Positions 25,181-33,066 of a DNA stretch of 64,000 bases are shown here, piece by piece. The notes beneath the pieces were generated by a model, which had not been told where the DNA came from, made no database searches, and worked only from the letters and a program-made list of their open reading frames with translations. This stretch comes from Chloroflexota bacterium (lineage in GTDB: Bacteria; Chloroflexota; Anaerolineae; Anaerolineales; Villigracilaceae): NCBI GenBank assembly GCA_016191845.1, contig JACPVF010000007.1, positions 827,372 to 891,371 on the forward strand. The letters are read 5' to 3'. The translations under genes were made by a program, and so were the position numbers. Position 1 is the stretch's first letter. Each line of letters starts with the position of its first letter.

Positions 25181-26359
25181 CTATTCTGCTTTTTTCTTCT
25201 CCAGCACGGATCGATACAACTGCTCGTAACTTTGGATCGAGCGTTCCAGGCTGTGACGTTGGACGCTTTCCGCGCCCGAACGCCCCATGGACTTCCACTG
25301 TTCGTGGCAGTCGAGCATCTTCGCCATGACCTCGGCGGTGCTGGCCGAGTCCACAGGGCGGAAGAGATATCCGTTCACGCCGGGCTGCACCAGCTCGGGC
25401 AGGGCGCGCGCGTCCGCGGCCAGGACGGGCTTTCCGCAGGCCAGCGCTTCGAGCGTGGCGATGCTCTGCAGTTCCTCGGGGCTGGGCATCACGAACACGT
25501 CGGCGCTGTTGTACAGGGCGGGCAAATCCTCAGGCGGGACGTAGCCCACGAAGGTCACGTGTCCGTTCAGACCCAGGCTGCGCGCCTGCTGACGGAGCGC
25601 CTGCTCCTGTAACCCGAAGCCGACGATGGCCACCTGGAAGTCGTCGCGCTTCAGGCGCGAGGCGGCTTGCAGCAACACGTCCAGCCGCTTCTCGCCGTCG
25701 ATGCGGCCCACATAAAGGAAGATGCTGCGGTCGGAAGCGATGGAATACTTGCGGCGCACGCCCAGACGGTCCACGCCCGGGTCGGGATGGAAGCGCTGTA
25801 CATCCACGCCGTTCGAGATGGCGTAGGTCGGCACGCGGATCTTCTGCTCCCGTAGAATCTCCACGGCGGTTTCCGAAGGGGCGGTGGCCACGTCCAGGCG
25901 GTTGAAGACTGCCAGCATCATGGCCCACAGCGGACGGGCAACCAGGTCCTGCAATGCGGGGAACTTCCTCAGGAAGGGCAGGATATTTTGCGGGAGGAAA
26001 TGATTCGTCCCCACGGCAGGGACGCCCCTGCGCAGCGCCTCCCGCAGCACGCCCTGACTCACGAAGTAGTGATCCTGAATGTGGACGATCTCGGGCTGGA
26101 ACTGGTCGAAGAGGCGTCGGACGGTCCGCGCTGAAGGCACTGAAAGGTAGATGGCTGGATGCAGAATGGACATGTGCAGGGAGGTCACATTTTCCACCTG
26201 CACGCCGTTGACCGTGGCCGAATAAGCCCGTCCGTGGTCGGAGGGCGTCACCACCATCACCTGGTGACCGATGCGCGTCAGGTTCTCAGCCAGGCGGATG
26301 ACAAAACTGGCCTGTCCGTTGCCATTCGAATAGGTCTGTGTGGCGATCAGAATGCGCAT
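25181..26359 (-). CDS. Glycosyltransferase family 4
   Basis: A 392-residue GT-B glycosyltransferase. The N-terminal acceptor domain opens with MRILIATQTYSNGNGQASFV; the donor domain has YVGRIDGEKRLDVLLQA (about 225-241) and the E-x7-E region SPEELQSIATLEALACGKPV (about 294-313), both typical of GT4 retaining enzymes. HFLPQN near residue 119 is seen in mannosyl- and glucosyl-transferases acting on lipids. A role in glycolipid synthesis (diacylglycerol or phosphatidylinositol acceptor) is possible. It is co-transcribed with the DedA gene three bases upstream. Confidence 0.9.
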   Translation of the reverse strand: MRILIATQTYSNGNGQASFVIRLAENLTRIGHQVMVVTPSDHGRAYSATVNGVQVENVTSLHMSILHPAIYLSVPSARTVRRLFDQFQPEIVHIQDHYFVSQGVLREALRRGVPAVGTNHFLPQNILPFLRKFPALQDLVARPLWAMMLAVFNRLDVATAPSETAVEILREQKIRVPTYAISNGVDVQRFHPDPGVDRLGVRRKYSIASDRSIFLYVGRIDGEKRLDVLLQAASRLKRDDFQVAIVGFGLQEQALRQQARSLGLNGHVTFVGYVPPEDLPALYNSADVFVMPSPEELQSIATLEALACGKPVLAADARALPELVQPGVNGYLFRPVDSASTAEVMAKMLDCHEQWKSMGRSGAESVQRHSLERSIQSYEQLYRSVLEKKKAE

Positions 26360-26362
26360 GAC

Positions 26363-26953
26363 TTACCCATTTTTGGTCTGTTGCGAGTGGCGATAGGCGA
26401 TGTACACGATGATGCCTACCACGAAGAGCGCGGCCCCGCCCAGCGAGATCCACTCGAGGTCCCGCTCCAGGGTCTGAACGTACTGGCCGAAGAAATGTCC
26501 CACCAACACCAGTGTCCCCGTCCACAGGCACTCGGCCAGGAAGAGGAATCCGAACCAGCGCTTGAACGGGACCCTGGATAGTCCTGCCGCCACGAGGGTG
26601 GGGATCACGAACCCAAGCGTCATTTTGGCGGTGAACAGGATCTTCTGGATATGGTCGTGAATGTCCTGGTGGATGCGGTCGAGCATGGATTCCGTGATCC
26701 CGAACCAGCGACCATAGTGAAGCAGCCATTCCCGTTTGCCGAGATACCCCAGGCTGTACCACAGAACGTCGGCGGTCAGGTTGCCGACGCTGGCCGAGAG
26801 GAACACGAGATAGGGATTCAGATATCCAGCCGAGGAGGCGACAGCACCCGCCAGGGTCATAACGGGACCCTCCACGGCGACGAGGAGGGCGAGCAAAATG
26901 TAGGTCCATGCCCCAAAGGGCTGGACCTGGTTGGCTAGAAAGAGGTTATTCAT
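26363..26953 (-). CDS. DedA family membrane protein
   Basis: A 196-residue DedA/SNARE-associated (VTT) family protein with about five hydrophobic segments. Family marks are the early E-x-PV-x-T-x-AGA pattern (VEGPVMTLAGAVASSAG), GNLTADVLWYSLGYLGKR and the loop KMTLGFVIPTLVAAGLSRVPF. DedA proteins move undecaprenyl phosphate or phospholipids between membrane leaflets. The neighbouring GT4 gene, three bases downstream, suggests a shared role in envelope lipid handling. Confidence 0.9.
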   Translation of the reverse strand: MNNLFLANQVQPFGAWTYILLALLVAVEGPVMTLAGAVASSAGYLNPYLVFLSASVGNLTADVLWYSLGYLGKREWLLHYGRWFGITESMLDRIHQDIHDHIQKILFTAKMTLGFVIPTLVAAGLSRVPFKRWFGFLFLAECLWTGTLVLVGHFFGQYVQTLERDLEWISLGGAALFVVGIIVYIAYRHSQQTKNG

Positions 26954-27091
26954 AACGGAAAAAGAAATCTTTCAGTTCTCTACGAATTCATGCCTCAAAA
27001 GTGGCAAGACTTCATTCTACCGCGTTTCGATGGATGCGGTTGCCTTGCGGGATCGGCCCGTCCAAACTCGACTCAAAATCCCGCGAAACTG

Positions 27092-27100
27092 TGTTATACT
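27092..27100 (+). promoter_or_regulatory. Extended -10 promoter of the helicase leader
   Basis: TG-T-TATACT (27092-27100) is an extended -10. No good -35 is seen. Transcription would start near 27107, giving a leader of about 275 bases before the helicase ATG at 27383. Confidence 0.55.
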
Positions 27101-27106
27101 CCCGCC

Positions 27107-27185
27107 GCCCTGAAAAGGGTAAATCTTCTGGGAATTGTTTTGGTCACTCTGAATGATAGCCCGGCGAAACAGTCGGGCTTTTTTG
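27107..27185 (+). ncRNA. Short leader RNA ending in an intrinsic terminator (attenuator or sRNA candidate)
   Basis: About 80 bases after the extended -10 box, an 8-bp stem (AGCCCGGC, 27158-27165, with GTCGGGCT, 27172-27179) is followed by TTTTTTG. The terminator is upstream of the helicase gene on the same strand, so the RNA is either a free small RNA or a leader needing read-through. No known riboswitch motif is recognised. Ends are estimates. Confidence 0.45.
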
Positions 27186-27261
27186 TTGGGACGGCGGACC
27201 TGCAAAGGCGAGCCGTGGTAACAGGAAGTTGGACGGAGTCATCAGAACATCCCGCATTTAC

Positions 27262-27367
27262 GTCATTGCGAGCGACACCTGCACTGCACCAAACGCAGTG
27301 CGGTGCAAGTGAGCGAAGCAACCTCAAAATAACAGAGGATCGCTTTGGGCCTCGCCGGCGCAATGAC
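27262..27367. repeat. REP-like dispersed repeat in the helicase leader
   Basis: A 106-bp element bounded by GTCATTGCG (27262-27270) and its inverse CGCAATGAC (27359-27367). It has an inner hairpin GCACTGC/GCAGTGC (27281-27301) and the inner pair GAAGCAACCTC / GAGGATCGCTT. This matches a widespread bacterial repeat type. It ends four bases before the Shine-Dalgarno sequence of the helicase. Confidence 0.75.
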
Positions 27368-27382
27368 ATCAAAAGGAATCTG

Positions 27383-29062
27383 ATGACAACCGAATTTACC
27401 TCCCTCAACCTGCGTCCCGAGCTGATGCAGGCCATTATTGAACTTGGCTACGCCGAGCCGACGCCCATCCAGGAAGGCATGATCCCCCTCATGCTGACCG
27501 GTGTGGACGTGATCGGTCAGGCCCAGACGGGCACCGGCAAGACCGCTGCCTTCGCCCTCCCCATTCTCCACAATTTCGAACACAATCGTTTACCACAGGC
27601 TTTGGTCCTCGCGCCCACGCGCGAACTGGCCTTGCAGGTTGCCGATGCCATGAACGAATATGGCAAGTACATGCGTGTGCGCATCCTGGCCGTCTATGGC
27701 GGACAGCCTTACGCGCCGCAGATCAACAGCCTGCGCCGCGGCGTGGACGTGATCGTCGGCACCCCGGGCCGTCTGATCGACCTGATGGAGCGCGAAGTCC
27801 TCGACCTGAGCGCCGTCAAGACCGTGGTGCTCGACGAGGCCGACGAGATGCTCAACATGGGCTTCATCGAGGACGTCGAAACCATCCTGGCCGCCACTCC
27901 CGAGGGACGCCAGACCGCGCTCTTCAGCGCGACCCTGCCCGTCCGAATCCGCAAATTGGCCGAGCGCTTCATGCGGGACCCCCAGTCTGTCACCGTTAAA
28001 CGAAACACGATGACCGTGGCCGCCATCGAGCAGCGCTACTACTTCCTGCATGAGTCGGACAAGCTCCACGCGGTCATGAATCTGCTGGAGATCGAAGACG
28101 CCACCAGCGTGTTGATCTTTGCCCGCACCCGCGCCGAGACCAGCCTGCTGGCCAGCGAGTTGACCCAGCGCGGTTTCCCCGCCGAGGCCCTCAACGGCGA
28201 TCTCGAGCAGAACGCCCGCGAACGCATCCTCGGCCGCTTCCGCGAGAATCAAATCAAGGTGCTGGTTGCCACCGACGTGGCCGCCCGTGGCCTCGACATC
28301 GACGATATCTCGCACGTCATCAATTACCAGCTCCCCGACGACCCCGAAGTTTACGTGCACCGCATCGGACGCACGGGCCGCGCCGGCAAGACGGGCATCG
28401 CCATCTCGCTCTTCACCCCGCGCGAGAAGCGCCGCCTGCGCGACATCGAAGCCTTCACCAAACAGCCGCTGACCCTTGGCAAGCTGCCCACCGCCGACGA
28501 CATCCGCGCGCGCCGTGAGCAGAAGGTCATCGATATGATGAAGGTTTGGCTGGGCCGCGGACGCTACCAGCGCGAACGTGAGATGGTCGAGCAGTTGGTC
28601 GCCGACGGGCACGAGCTGATCGAAGTCGCCGCCGCCGCTCTCAAGCTGGCGCGCTCGGGTGAAAAACAGCGCCCGGTGGCGAATGTCGCCGAAGTGGTCG
28701 AAAAGCCTGCCTTCAAATCCGAGCGTGGGTTCTCGCGCGGTGAGCGCAGCGAACGCGGTTCCCGTTTCGAGCGCGGAGAACGGCCTGAGCGCCGCACCTC
28801 CCGCGGCAACGGCCGCCAGTCGCACGAGGAAGGCATGATCCGCTTGCGCATGGGCAAGGGCAAACTCCACGGGGTTCGCCCGAATGACATCGTCGGCACC
28901 ATCGCCTATCAGGCCGAGATCCCCGGGTCGGCCATTGGCAAGATCCGCATCGAGGACAACTTCTCGTTTGTGGATGTGCCCGAGGTTCTGCTGGACAAGG
29001 TCCTGCTGCACAACGGCAATTACCGCATTGGCAAACACAAATTCGCGCTCGAACGCGCCTAA
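27383..29062 (+). CDS. DEAD-box RNA helicase with DbpA-type RNA-binding domain
   Basis: A 559-residue DEAD-box helicase of the CsdA/CshA type. The ATG at 27383 has AAAAGGA six bases upstream; in-frame upstream codons fall in the leader and repeat and are rejected. Motifs: Q motif (YAEPTPIQ), AQTGTGKT (about 47-54), PTREL, VLDEADEML (about 148), FSATLP (about 180), and HRIGRTGRAG. An Arg/Gly/Glu/Ser-rich linker (about 445-475, repeated RGERSERGSRFERGERPERR-like) precedes a C-terminal DbpA-type RNA-recognition domain (about 484-558). It probably remodels rRNA or mRNA; long structured leaders are typical of cold-inducible helicase genes. Confidence 0.93.
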   Translation: MTTEFTSLNLRPELMQAIIELGYAEPTPIQEGMIPLMLTGVDVIGQAQTGTGKTAAFALPILHNFEHNRLPQALVLAPTRELALQVADAMNEYGKYMRVRILAVYGGQPYAPQINSLRRGVDVIVGTPGRLIDLMEREVLDLSAVKTVVLDEADEMLNMGFIEDVETILAATPEGRQTALFSATLPVRIRKLAERFMRDPQSVTVKRNTMTVAAIEQRYYFLHESDKLHAVMNLLEIEDATSVLIFARTRAETSLLASELTQRGFPAEALNGDLEQNARERILGRFRENQIKVLVATDVAARGLDIDDISHVINYQLPDDPEVYVHRIGRTGRAGKTGIAISLFTPREKRRLRDIEAFTKQPLTLGKLPTADDIRARREQKVIDMMKVWLGRGRYQREREMVEQLVADGHELIEVAAAALKLARSGEKQRPVANVAEVVEKPAFKSERGFSRGERSERGSRFERGERPERRTSRGNGRQSHEEGMIRLRMGKGKLHGVRPNDIVGTIAYQAEIPGSAIGKIRIEDNFSFVDVPEVLLDKVLLHNGNYRIGKHKFALERA

Positions 29063-29070
29063 GAAAACAA

Positions 29071-29095
29071 GAGACCCTGCAATTTGCAGGGTCTC
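29071..29095. terminator. Bidirectional intrinsic terminator
   Basis: GAGACCCTGC (29071-29080) pairs with GCAGGGTCTC (29086-29095). It overlaps the last bases of the convergent PP2C gene. Confidence 0.75.
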
Positions 29096-29960
29096 ATTCT
29101 TCTCCGAATAACCAGTCGAGGAAGCCCTTCTTTTTATTGGGCTTGCTCGAACGCGGCACAGCGATCAGCACCACGGTGATGTTGTCATGACCACCGCGCT
29201 GATTGGCCGTATCCACCAGGGCCTCAGCAGCGGCGCGCACACTGCTCTTCGAGCGCATGATCTGCAGGATTTCATCGTCCCAGACCAGGTCAGTCAGCCC
29301 GTCACTGCACAGCAATAACACGTCGCCGGGCTCCATCTCATATCCCTGATTGCCAAGCGCTTCTTCCTCGTCCTCGCCGTCCTCCAGGTACATGCGGAAG
29401 TCCACTTCGGGCAGGTGGACCGAGCCGAGATAGCGGCGGATGACGTGCACATTGGGGTGATCGCGGGCCTGTTCAGGGCTGATGATGCCCTTCTCGATGG
29501 CCTCCTGGACCCAGGTATGGTCCACGGTCAAGCGGCGGATCTGCATCCCACGCACCAGATAGATGCGCGAGTCACCCACGTGGGAGATGTACAGGCTATG
29601 GTCCACGATCCATGCGCAGGCGCAGGTGGCGCCCATGCCTTCCTGCTCGGTCTTGCTGGCGGAATGTGCGGCGATGGCCTGGCTGGCATCATGGATGGCG
29701 GTTTCGAGGATCTTGAGGGGTTTCTTGCCGTTGCTTTCACTCACCCCCTGACTGATGTAATTGACTGCCAACTCCGCCGCGACCTCCCCTGCACGGTGAC
29801 CGCCGATCCCATCGGCTACCACGGCAAACAGGGCCGGCCGGGGATCATCCACGCTGATAGTGAACGATGAAACCGCAAAGCGATCCTCGTTATTCTTGCC
29901 GCTCATGCCTGGGTGGCTGAGGGCAGCGACGTGCATGTGGGCGTTGGAGGAACGAATCAT
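29094..29960 (-). CDS. PP2C-type protein phosphatase (PrpC/Stp-like)
   Basis: A 288-residue metal-dependent phosphatase. PPM motifs are present: NNEDRF (about 22-27), VVADGIGGHRAGEVA (about 47-61), LLLCSDGLTDLV and GGHDNITVVLIA (about 253-264), giving the Asp ligands for two metal ions. There is no regulatory or membrane domain. It overlaps by ATGA the gene for a VWA/FHA protein, whose FHA domain reads phospho-threonine, so the pair is a Ser/Thr phosphorylation module. The cognate Hanks-type kinase is not in the window. Confidence 0.93.
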   Translation of the reverse strand: MIRSSNAHMHVAALSHPGMSGKNNEDRFAVSSFTISVDDPRPALFAVVADGIGGHRAGEVAAELAVNYISQGVSESNGKKPLKILETAIHDASQAIAAHSASKTEQEGMGATCACAWIVDHSLYISHVGDSRIYLVRGMQIRRLTVDHTWVQEAIEKGIISPEQARDHPNVHVIRRYLGSVHLPEVDFRMYLEDGEDEEEALGNQGYEMEPGDVLLLCSDGLTDLVWDDEILQIMRSKSSVRAAAEALVDTANQRGGHDNITVVLIAVPRSSKPNKKKGFLDWLFGEE

Positions 29961-31903
29961 TCAGCGGGCTTCTCAGGCGTCACCTTCGGCTGACTTGGCG
30001 GCGGAGGTGTACGCAGTTGAAAGCGATACATCAATTGTCCGAAGTGTACCACATCCCCATGTTCGAGCCGATGACCCTCTCGGGGGACGGGTTCGTAGTT
30101 GATCCAGGTGCCTGCCACCGAGCCGCTGTCGGCGAGCAGGAAGCCGCCATCCTCGGTCTGTTTGAGGCGGGCGTGCAGCGGCGAGATGGATGGCTCGTCC
30201 AACACGTGGCTGGCTTGTACAGGATCGGTGCCGAAGGTGGTCTCCTTATCGGCCAGGGGGATCGGGTTGCCTGTGGCGGGCTGCCCATCCGGAGTCAGGG
30301 GCGTAAGGGAGGCGGGTGCGTCCACGGCCTGGGCTTTGGGAGTCCCCAACGACCAGGTGCGGCGTTTCTTCGCCTTATCTGCCTCGCTGGGCTGCGAGAT
30401 CTCGACCGGGATCTGCACGGGTTGAGTGAGCGGATCGAAGCTGGCTTTCCTGGCTTCGCGCCGTGCTTTCATCGATGGGATGCGCAGTCGCCCGGTCAAC
30501 AAGACGAAGAGCAGGAGCAACCCTGCCAGTCCCACTGCGCCGATCGTGATGGTCTGGATATATCTTCTAAAGAAGGCGCGGATGCCTGTCGGCGGCTGGA
30601 TGACCGTCACCGTGACCGGCACACTCAAAGTCGATTTGCTTAGCCCGAGCGAATCCACCACCTCGACCATGAGCTGATGCTCGCCGTTGCTGTTGTAGCC
30701 TGTCAGGTCCCAGGTGAAGGCATCGAAGGGGGCGGCGGTATTTTCGTCCACGACCTGGCCATCCACATAGAGCGTGCTGCGTACGAGCGAACGCTTCATC
30801 CCGTCGGGGAATTCAACGATGATCTGCAACGGCTGTTCGGACGGTTCGAGCCGCTTCGCGTTGTACGGATCATCGGCCGGAGCCTGTCGCGTGATCTGCG
30901 GCGGCGGTGCAACCAGGATCGGGTTGGGCGGCTGGATGTTGAGGGCCAGACTCTGTTCCTGTGAAGAGACCACGCCCGCAGGCAGGTTCACATCCACCTT
31001 GAGGGTATGGTCCCCGCCTGTGGTGAGGGCCGAGGTGTACTTGAAGTTATAGATACGGCGCAGAGGCGCGAAGTAGGCTTCGGGATCGGGGAATTGTTGC
31101 GTGCCCGAATAGGCGAACAGGCTTCCGCCTGTCTGCAGGGCCAGGTTATTGAAGGCTGCCGCGCTGGTGGTGGCGAAGTAGGTCTCCAGGTCCACGAACC
31201 AGACGAAGACGCGGATGTGATTCTGCACGGCGCGATCCATCAACGGCTGGAGGCTCGACTCGATGGCGGGATCGTCCATGTGCGGCGTGATGAACAGGAT
31301 GGCGCGTTTCATGCCGGGTTGCGGCGTGGAGGCGCTGGCGGTTTCGATGGCGAGCGCCAGCGATTGCAGGTTCGGCACGGTGGCGCGGAAGTCAGGCTGG
31401 AAGGTCGTCAGGCTGTTGATGAAATCGGTGGGGGAGGCATGGCTGATGACGGGACCGCTCAAACTGACCAGGCTGACATCGTCAGCGGGATCGGCGGGAC
31501 GCGCCTGCGCCCATCCGCCCAGCACCTGGGTCAATCGCTGGAAACGAGAGATGCCCTGCCCATCGCGCACATCCAGCGGCGGCCCAGGGTTGACGGCCAC
31601 CACGAGTTGCAGAGGCAGCGCCTGTTCGGTCAGCGTCTCGACCGGGCGGGGCTGGCCGTCTTCCATGACGGTGACCGCCCCGGGCTGGAGTCCCGAGACG
31701 AAGACGCCTGTCGCATCGAACACGTCCAGTTGCGCGGAAATGGCCGGAAAGGCCGAGGCGTCCGGCGGATACAAATCCGCGCGCGCCTGACCCTGAGCCT
31801 GCACGCCGATAAATGAACTGACCAACAGGCTGAGGGCTGAAATCGCCGCCAGTAGATTGAGAAAAGGTCTGAAAAACGGGCCTTGGGTTCGAAAATGTGT
31901 CAT
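29957..31903 (-). CDS. Membrane protein with external VWA-like domain and cytosolic FHA domain
   Basis: A 648-residue type I-like membrane protein. A signal segment (about 14-37, ending VQAQG) is followed by a large external region; residues about 85-330 look like a VWA domain (LQLVVAVNPGPPLDVRDG, RAILFITPHMDDPAIES), then an Ig-like part (about 355-440). A membrane helix (about 448-468) leads to a basic linker and a C-terminal FHA domain (about 565-635; EPSISPLHARL, DSGSVAGTWIN, LEHGDVVHFG). The canonical MIDAS D-x-S-x-S is not intact, so metal binding is doubtful. A phospho-threonine signal inside could thus be linked to an outside partner. It is co-transcribed with PP2C. Confidence 0.85.
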   Translation of the reverse strand: MTHFRTQGPFFRPFLNLLAAISALSLLVSSFIGVQAQGQARADLYPPDASAFPAISAQLDVFDATGVFVSGLQPGAVTVMEDGQPRPVETLTEQALPLQLVVAVNPGPPLDVRDGQGISRFQRLTQVLGGWAQARPADPADDVSLVSLSGPVISHASPTDFINSLTTFQPDFRATVPNLQSLALAIETASASTPQPGMKRAILFITPHMDDPAIESSLQPLMDRAVQNHIRVFVWFVDLETYFATTSAAAFNNLALQTGGSLFAYSGTQQFPDPEAYFAPLRRIYNFKYTSALTTGGDHTLKVDVNLPAGVVSSQEQSLALNIQPPNPILVAPPPQITRQAPADDPYNAKRLEPSEQPLQIIVEFPDGMKRSLVRSTLYVDGQVVDENTAAPFDAFTWDLTGYNSNGEHQLMVEVVDSLGLSKSTLSVPVTVTVIQPPTGIRAFFRRYIQTITIGAVGLAGLLLLFVLLTGRLRIPSMKARREARKASFDPLTQPVQIPVEISQPSEADKAKKRRTWSLGTPKAQAVDAPASLTPLTPDGQPATGNPIPLADKETTFGTDPVQASHVLDEPSISPLHARLKQTEDGGFLLADSGSVAGTWINYEPVPREGHRLEHGDVVHFGQLMYRFQLRTPPPPSQPKVTPEKPAE

Positions 31904-31920
31904 GGGGAAACGTTCATATT

Positions 31921-31949
31921 ATCATACACGACCCGCCGATTTTCGTCCA
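31921..31949 (-). promoter_or_regulatory. Promoter of the FHA-PP2C operon (copy A of a duplicated promoter)
   Basis: On the minus strand TGGACG (31949-31944) and TATGAT (31926-31921) are 17 bp apart. The same promoter with its flanks recurs at 32961-32989. Confidence 0.6.
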
Positions 31950-31984
31950 CAGCGTTCCCCCTGCGATTCCCCGCCCGAAAAAGA

Positions 31985-32012
31985 AACTCCCGCCTGTGTT
32001 CAGGCGGGAGTT
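31985..32012 (-). terminator. Intrinsic terminator of membrane paralogue A
   Basis: AACTCCCGCCTG (31985-31996) pairs perfectly with CAGGCGGGAGTT (32001-32012). On the minus strand TTTCTTTTT follows. Confidence 0.88.
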
Positions 32013-32018
32013 GAAAGT

Positions 32019-32927
32019 CTAGGCTTGTGGCTCGTCGGCCAGGATGGGGGTGTTGTTTTCTATGGGAGGCACAGGCGAGAGACGCAAGTAAGTCAGGGTC
32101 CAGCCGGTCTTTATCATCGTCAGGACGATGCCCTGCACGAAGGCCATGATTGGAAGGGCGATCAGATACCCGATTCCAAGGATCCACAGGAAACTGCGCG
32201 GCAGGACGTCCTCAGCGATGAGCATGGGTAGGAAACCGATGGGCATGAAGATCGGGAAGACAATTATAGAACTGATGATGCCCAGACCGACATACAGGAT
32301 GAGCGCCACGAGGAGAACGGACATCTTATTCTTGAGGACAAGGTCCCATGCGCGACGCAGCGACTCCATTATGCCCAGCCCGTCCACGACCATGGACGCC
32401 TCGGCCAACTCCATCACAGCTATGGCGGCATACATCAACGGGTAGATGAGAAAAGTAAGCGGCCATAAACACAGGTTGGCCAACCCAAAGGTCAGCAGCG
32501 AAGCGACGATTTGAATCCCCATGATGACAGCATACACTGCCATGAAAGCCGCGGCAAATAAGAGCATCAGGCCGAGAAATCGCCAGAAGTAGGCTGCCGC
32601 CTCGCGCACGAGTTCGCCGGCGGAGAGTTTTTCCGCGCCGCGCTCGGCTTTCAACACACCCACCACCAGGGTCGGGCGCAGGATCGAACTGACCACATAG
32701 CTGGCTGCCATGAAGAACACGAATCCGCATAGCAGCAATACCCAGGGCCAGGCTTCGTCCAACATGCGGTATGAATCGTTGGAGCCCAAAAGCAGGAAGA
32801 GCGGCGCGAGCATGAGCGGGATGAACAGGAAAGTGACCAGAAGCGTCAGAAACCCCGCACCCCAAAGGATTTTGTGTTTCCAGGTAATTTTCCAGATGCG
32901 TTTAATCAGTTCGTTGAGGTCGATCAT
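32019..32927 (-). CDS. Polytopic membrane protein, paralogue A
   Basis: A 302-residue membrane protein with about six hydrophobic segments. The ATG at 32927 (MIDLNELIKRIWKITWKHKI) has GGGAGGA upstream; a longer frame from 32990 reads through the promoter and is rejected. The opening N-x-x-x-x-W-x-I-TWK-x-K-x-LW and the end LTYLRLSP-x-PILADEPQA are shared with the next gene upstream. It resembles glycerophosphodiesterase-type membrane domains or DUF975-like proteins, but I cannot assign a family. It has its own promoter (32961-32989) and terminator. Confidence 0.8.
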   Translation of the reverse strand: MIDLNELIKRIWKITWKHKILWGAGFLTLLVTFLFIPLMLAPLFLLLGSNDSYRMLDEAWPWVLLLCGFVFFMAASYVVSSILRPTLVVGVLKAERGAEKLSAGELVREAAAYFWRFLGLMLLFAAAFMAVYAVIMGIQIVASLLTFGLANLCLWPLTFLIYPLMYAAIAVMELAEASMVVDGLGIMESLRRAWDLVLKNKMSVLLVALILYVGLGIISSIIVFPIFMPIGFLPMLIAEDVLPRSFLWILGIGYLIALPIMAFVQGIVLTMIKTGWTLTYLRLSPVPPIENNTPILADEPQA

Positions 32928-32960
32928 GTGGAATCCTCCCGGTGATGGTCTGTCCGCATT

Positions 32961-32989
32961 ATCATACACGACCCGCCGATTTTCGTCCA
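32961..32989 (-). promoter_or_regulatory. Promoter of membrane paralogue A (copy B of a duplicated promoter)
   Basis: TGGACG (32989-32984) and TATGAT (32966-32961) on the minus strand, 17-bp spacing, within a stretch of about 60 bp nearly identical to 31919-31980. Confidence 0.6.
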
Positions 32990-33025
32990 CAGCATCCTCC
33001 CTGCGATTCCCCGCCCGAAAAAGAG

Positions 33026-33060
33026 AAATCCCGCCTGGAGAATTTCTCCAGGCGGGATTT
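33026..33060 (-). terminator. Intrinsic terminator of membrane paralogue B
   Basis: AAATCCCGCCTGGAGA (33026-33041) pairs with the perfect complement at 33045-33060. The inner CCCGCCTG matches the terminator at 31985. Confidence 0.9.
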
Positions 33061-33066
33061 GAAAGG

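Noticed and set aside
26990..27382. N-terminal extension of about 130 codons on the DEAD-box helicase
   Set aside because: The extension would translate a promoter, a terminator and a REP-like repeat. The ATG at 27383 has a strong ribosome site and begins the normal Q-motif region.
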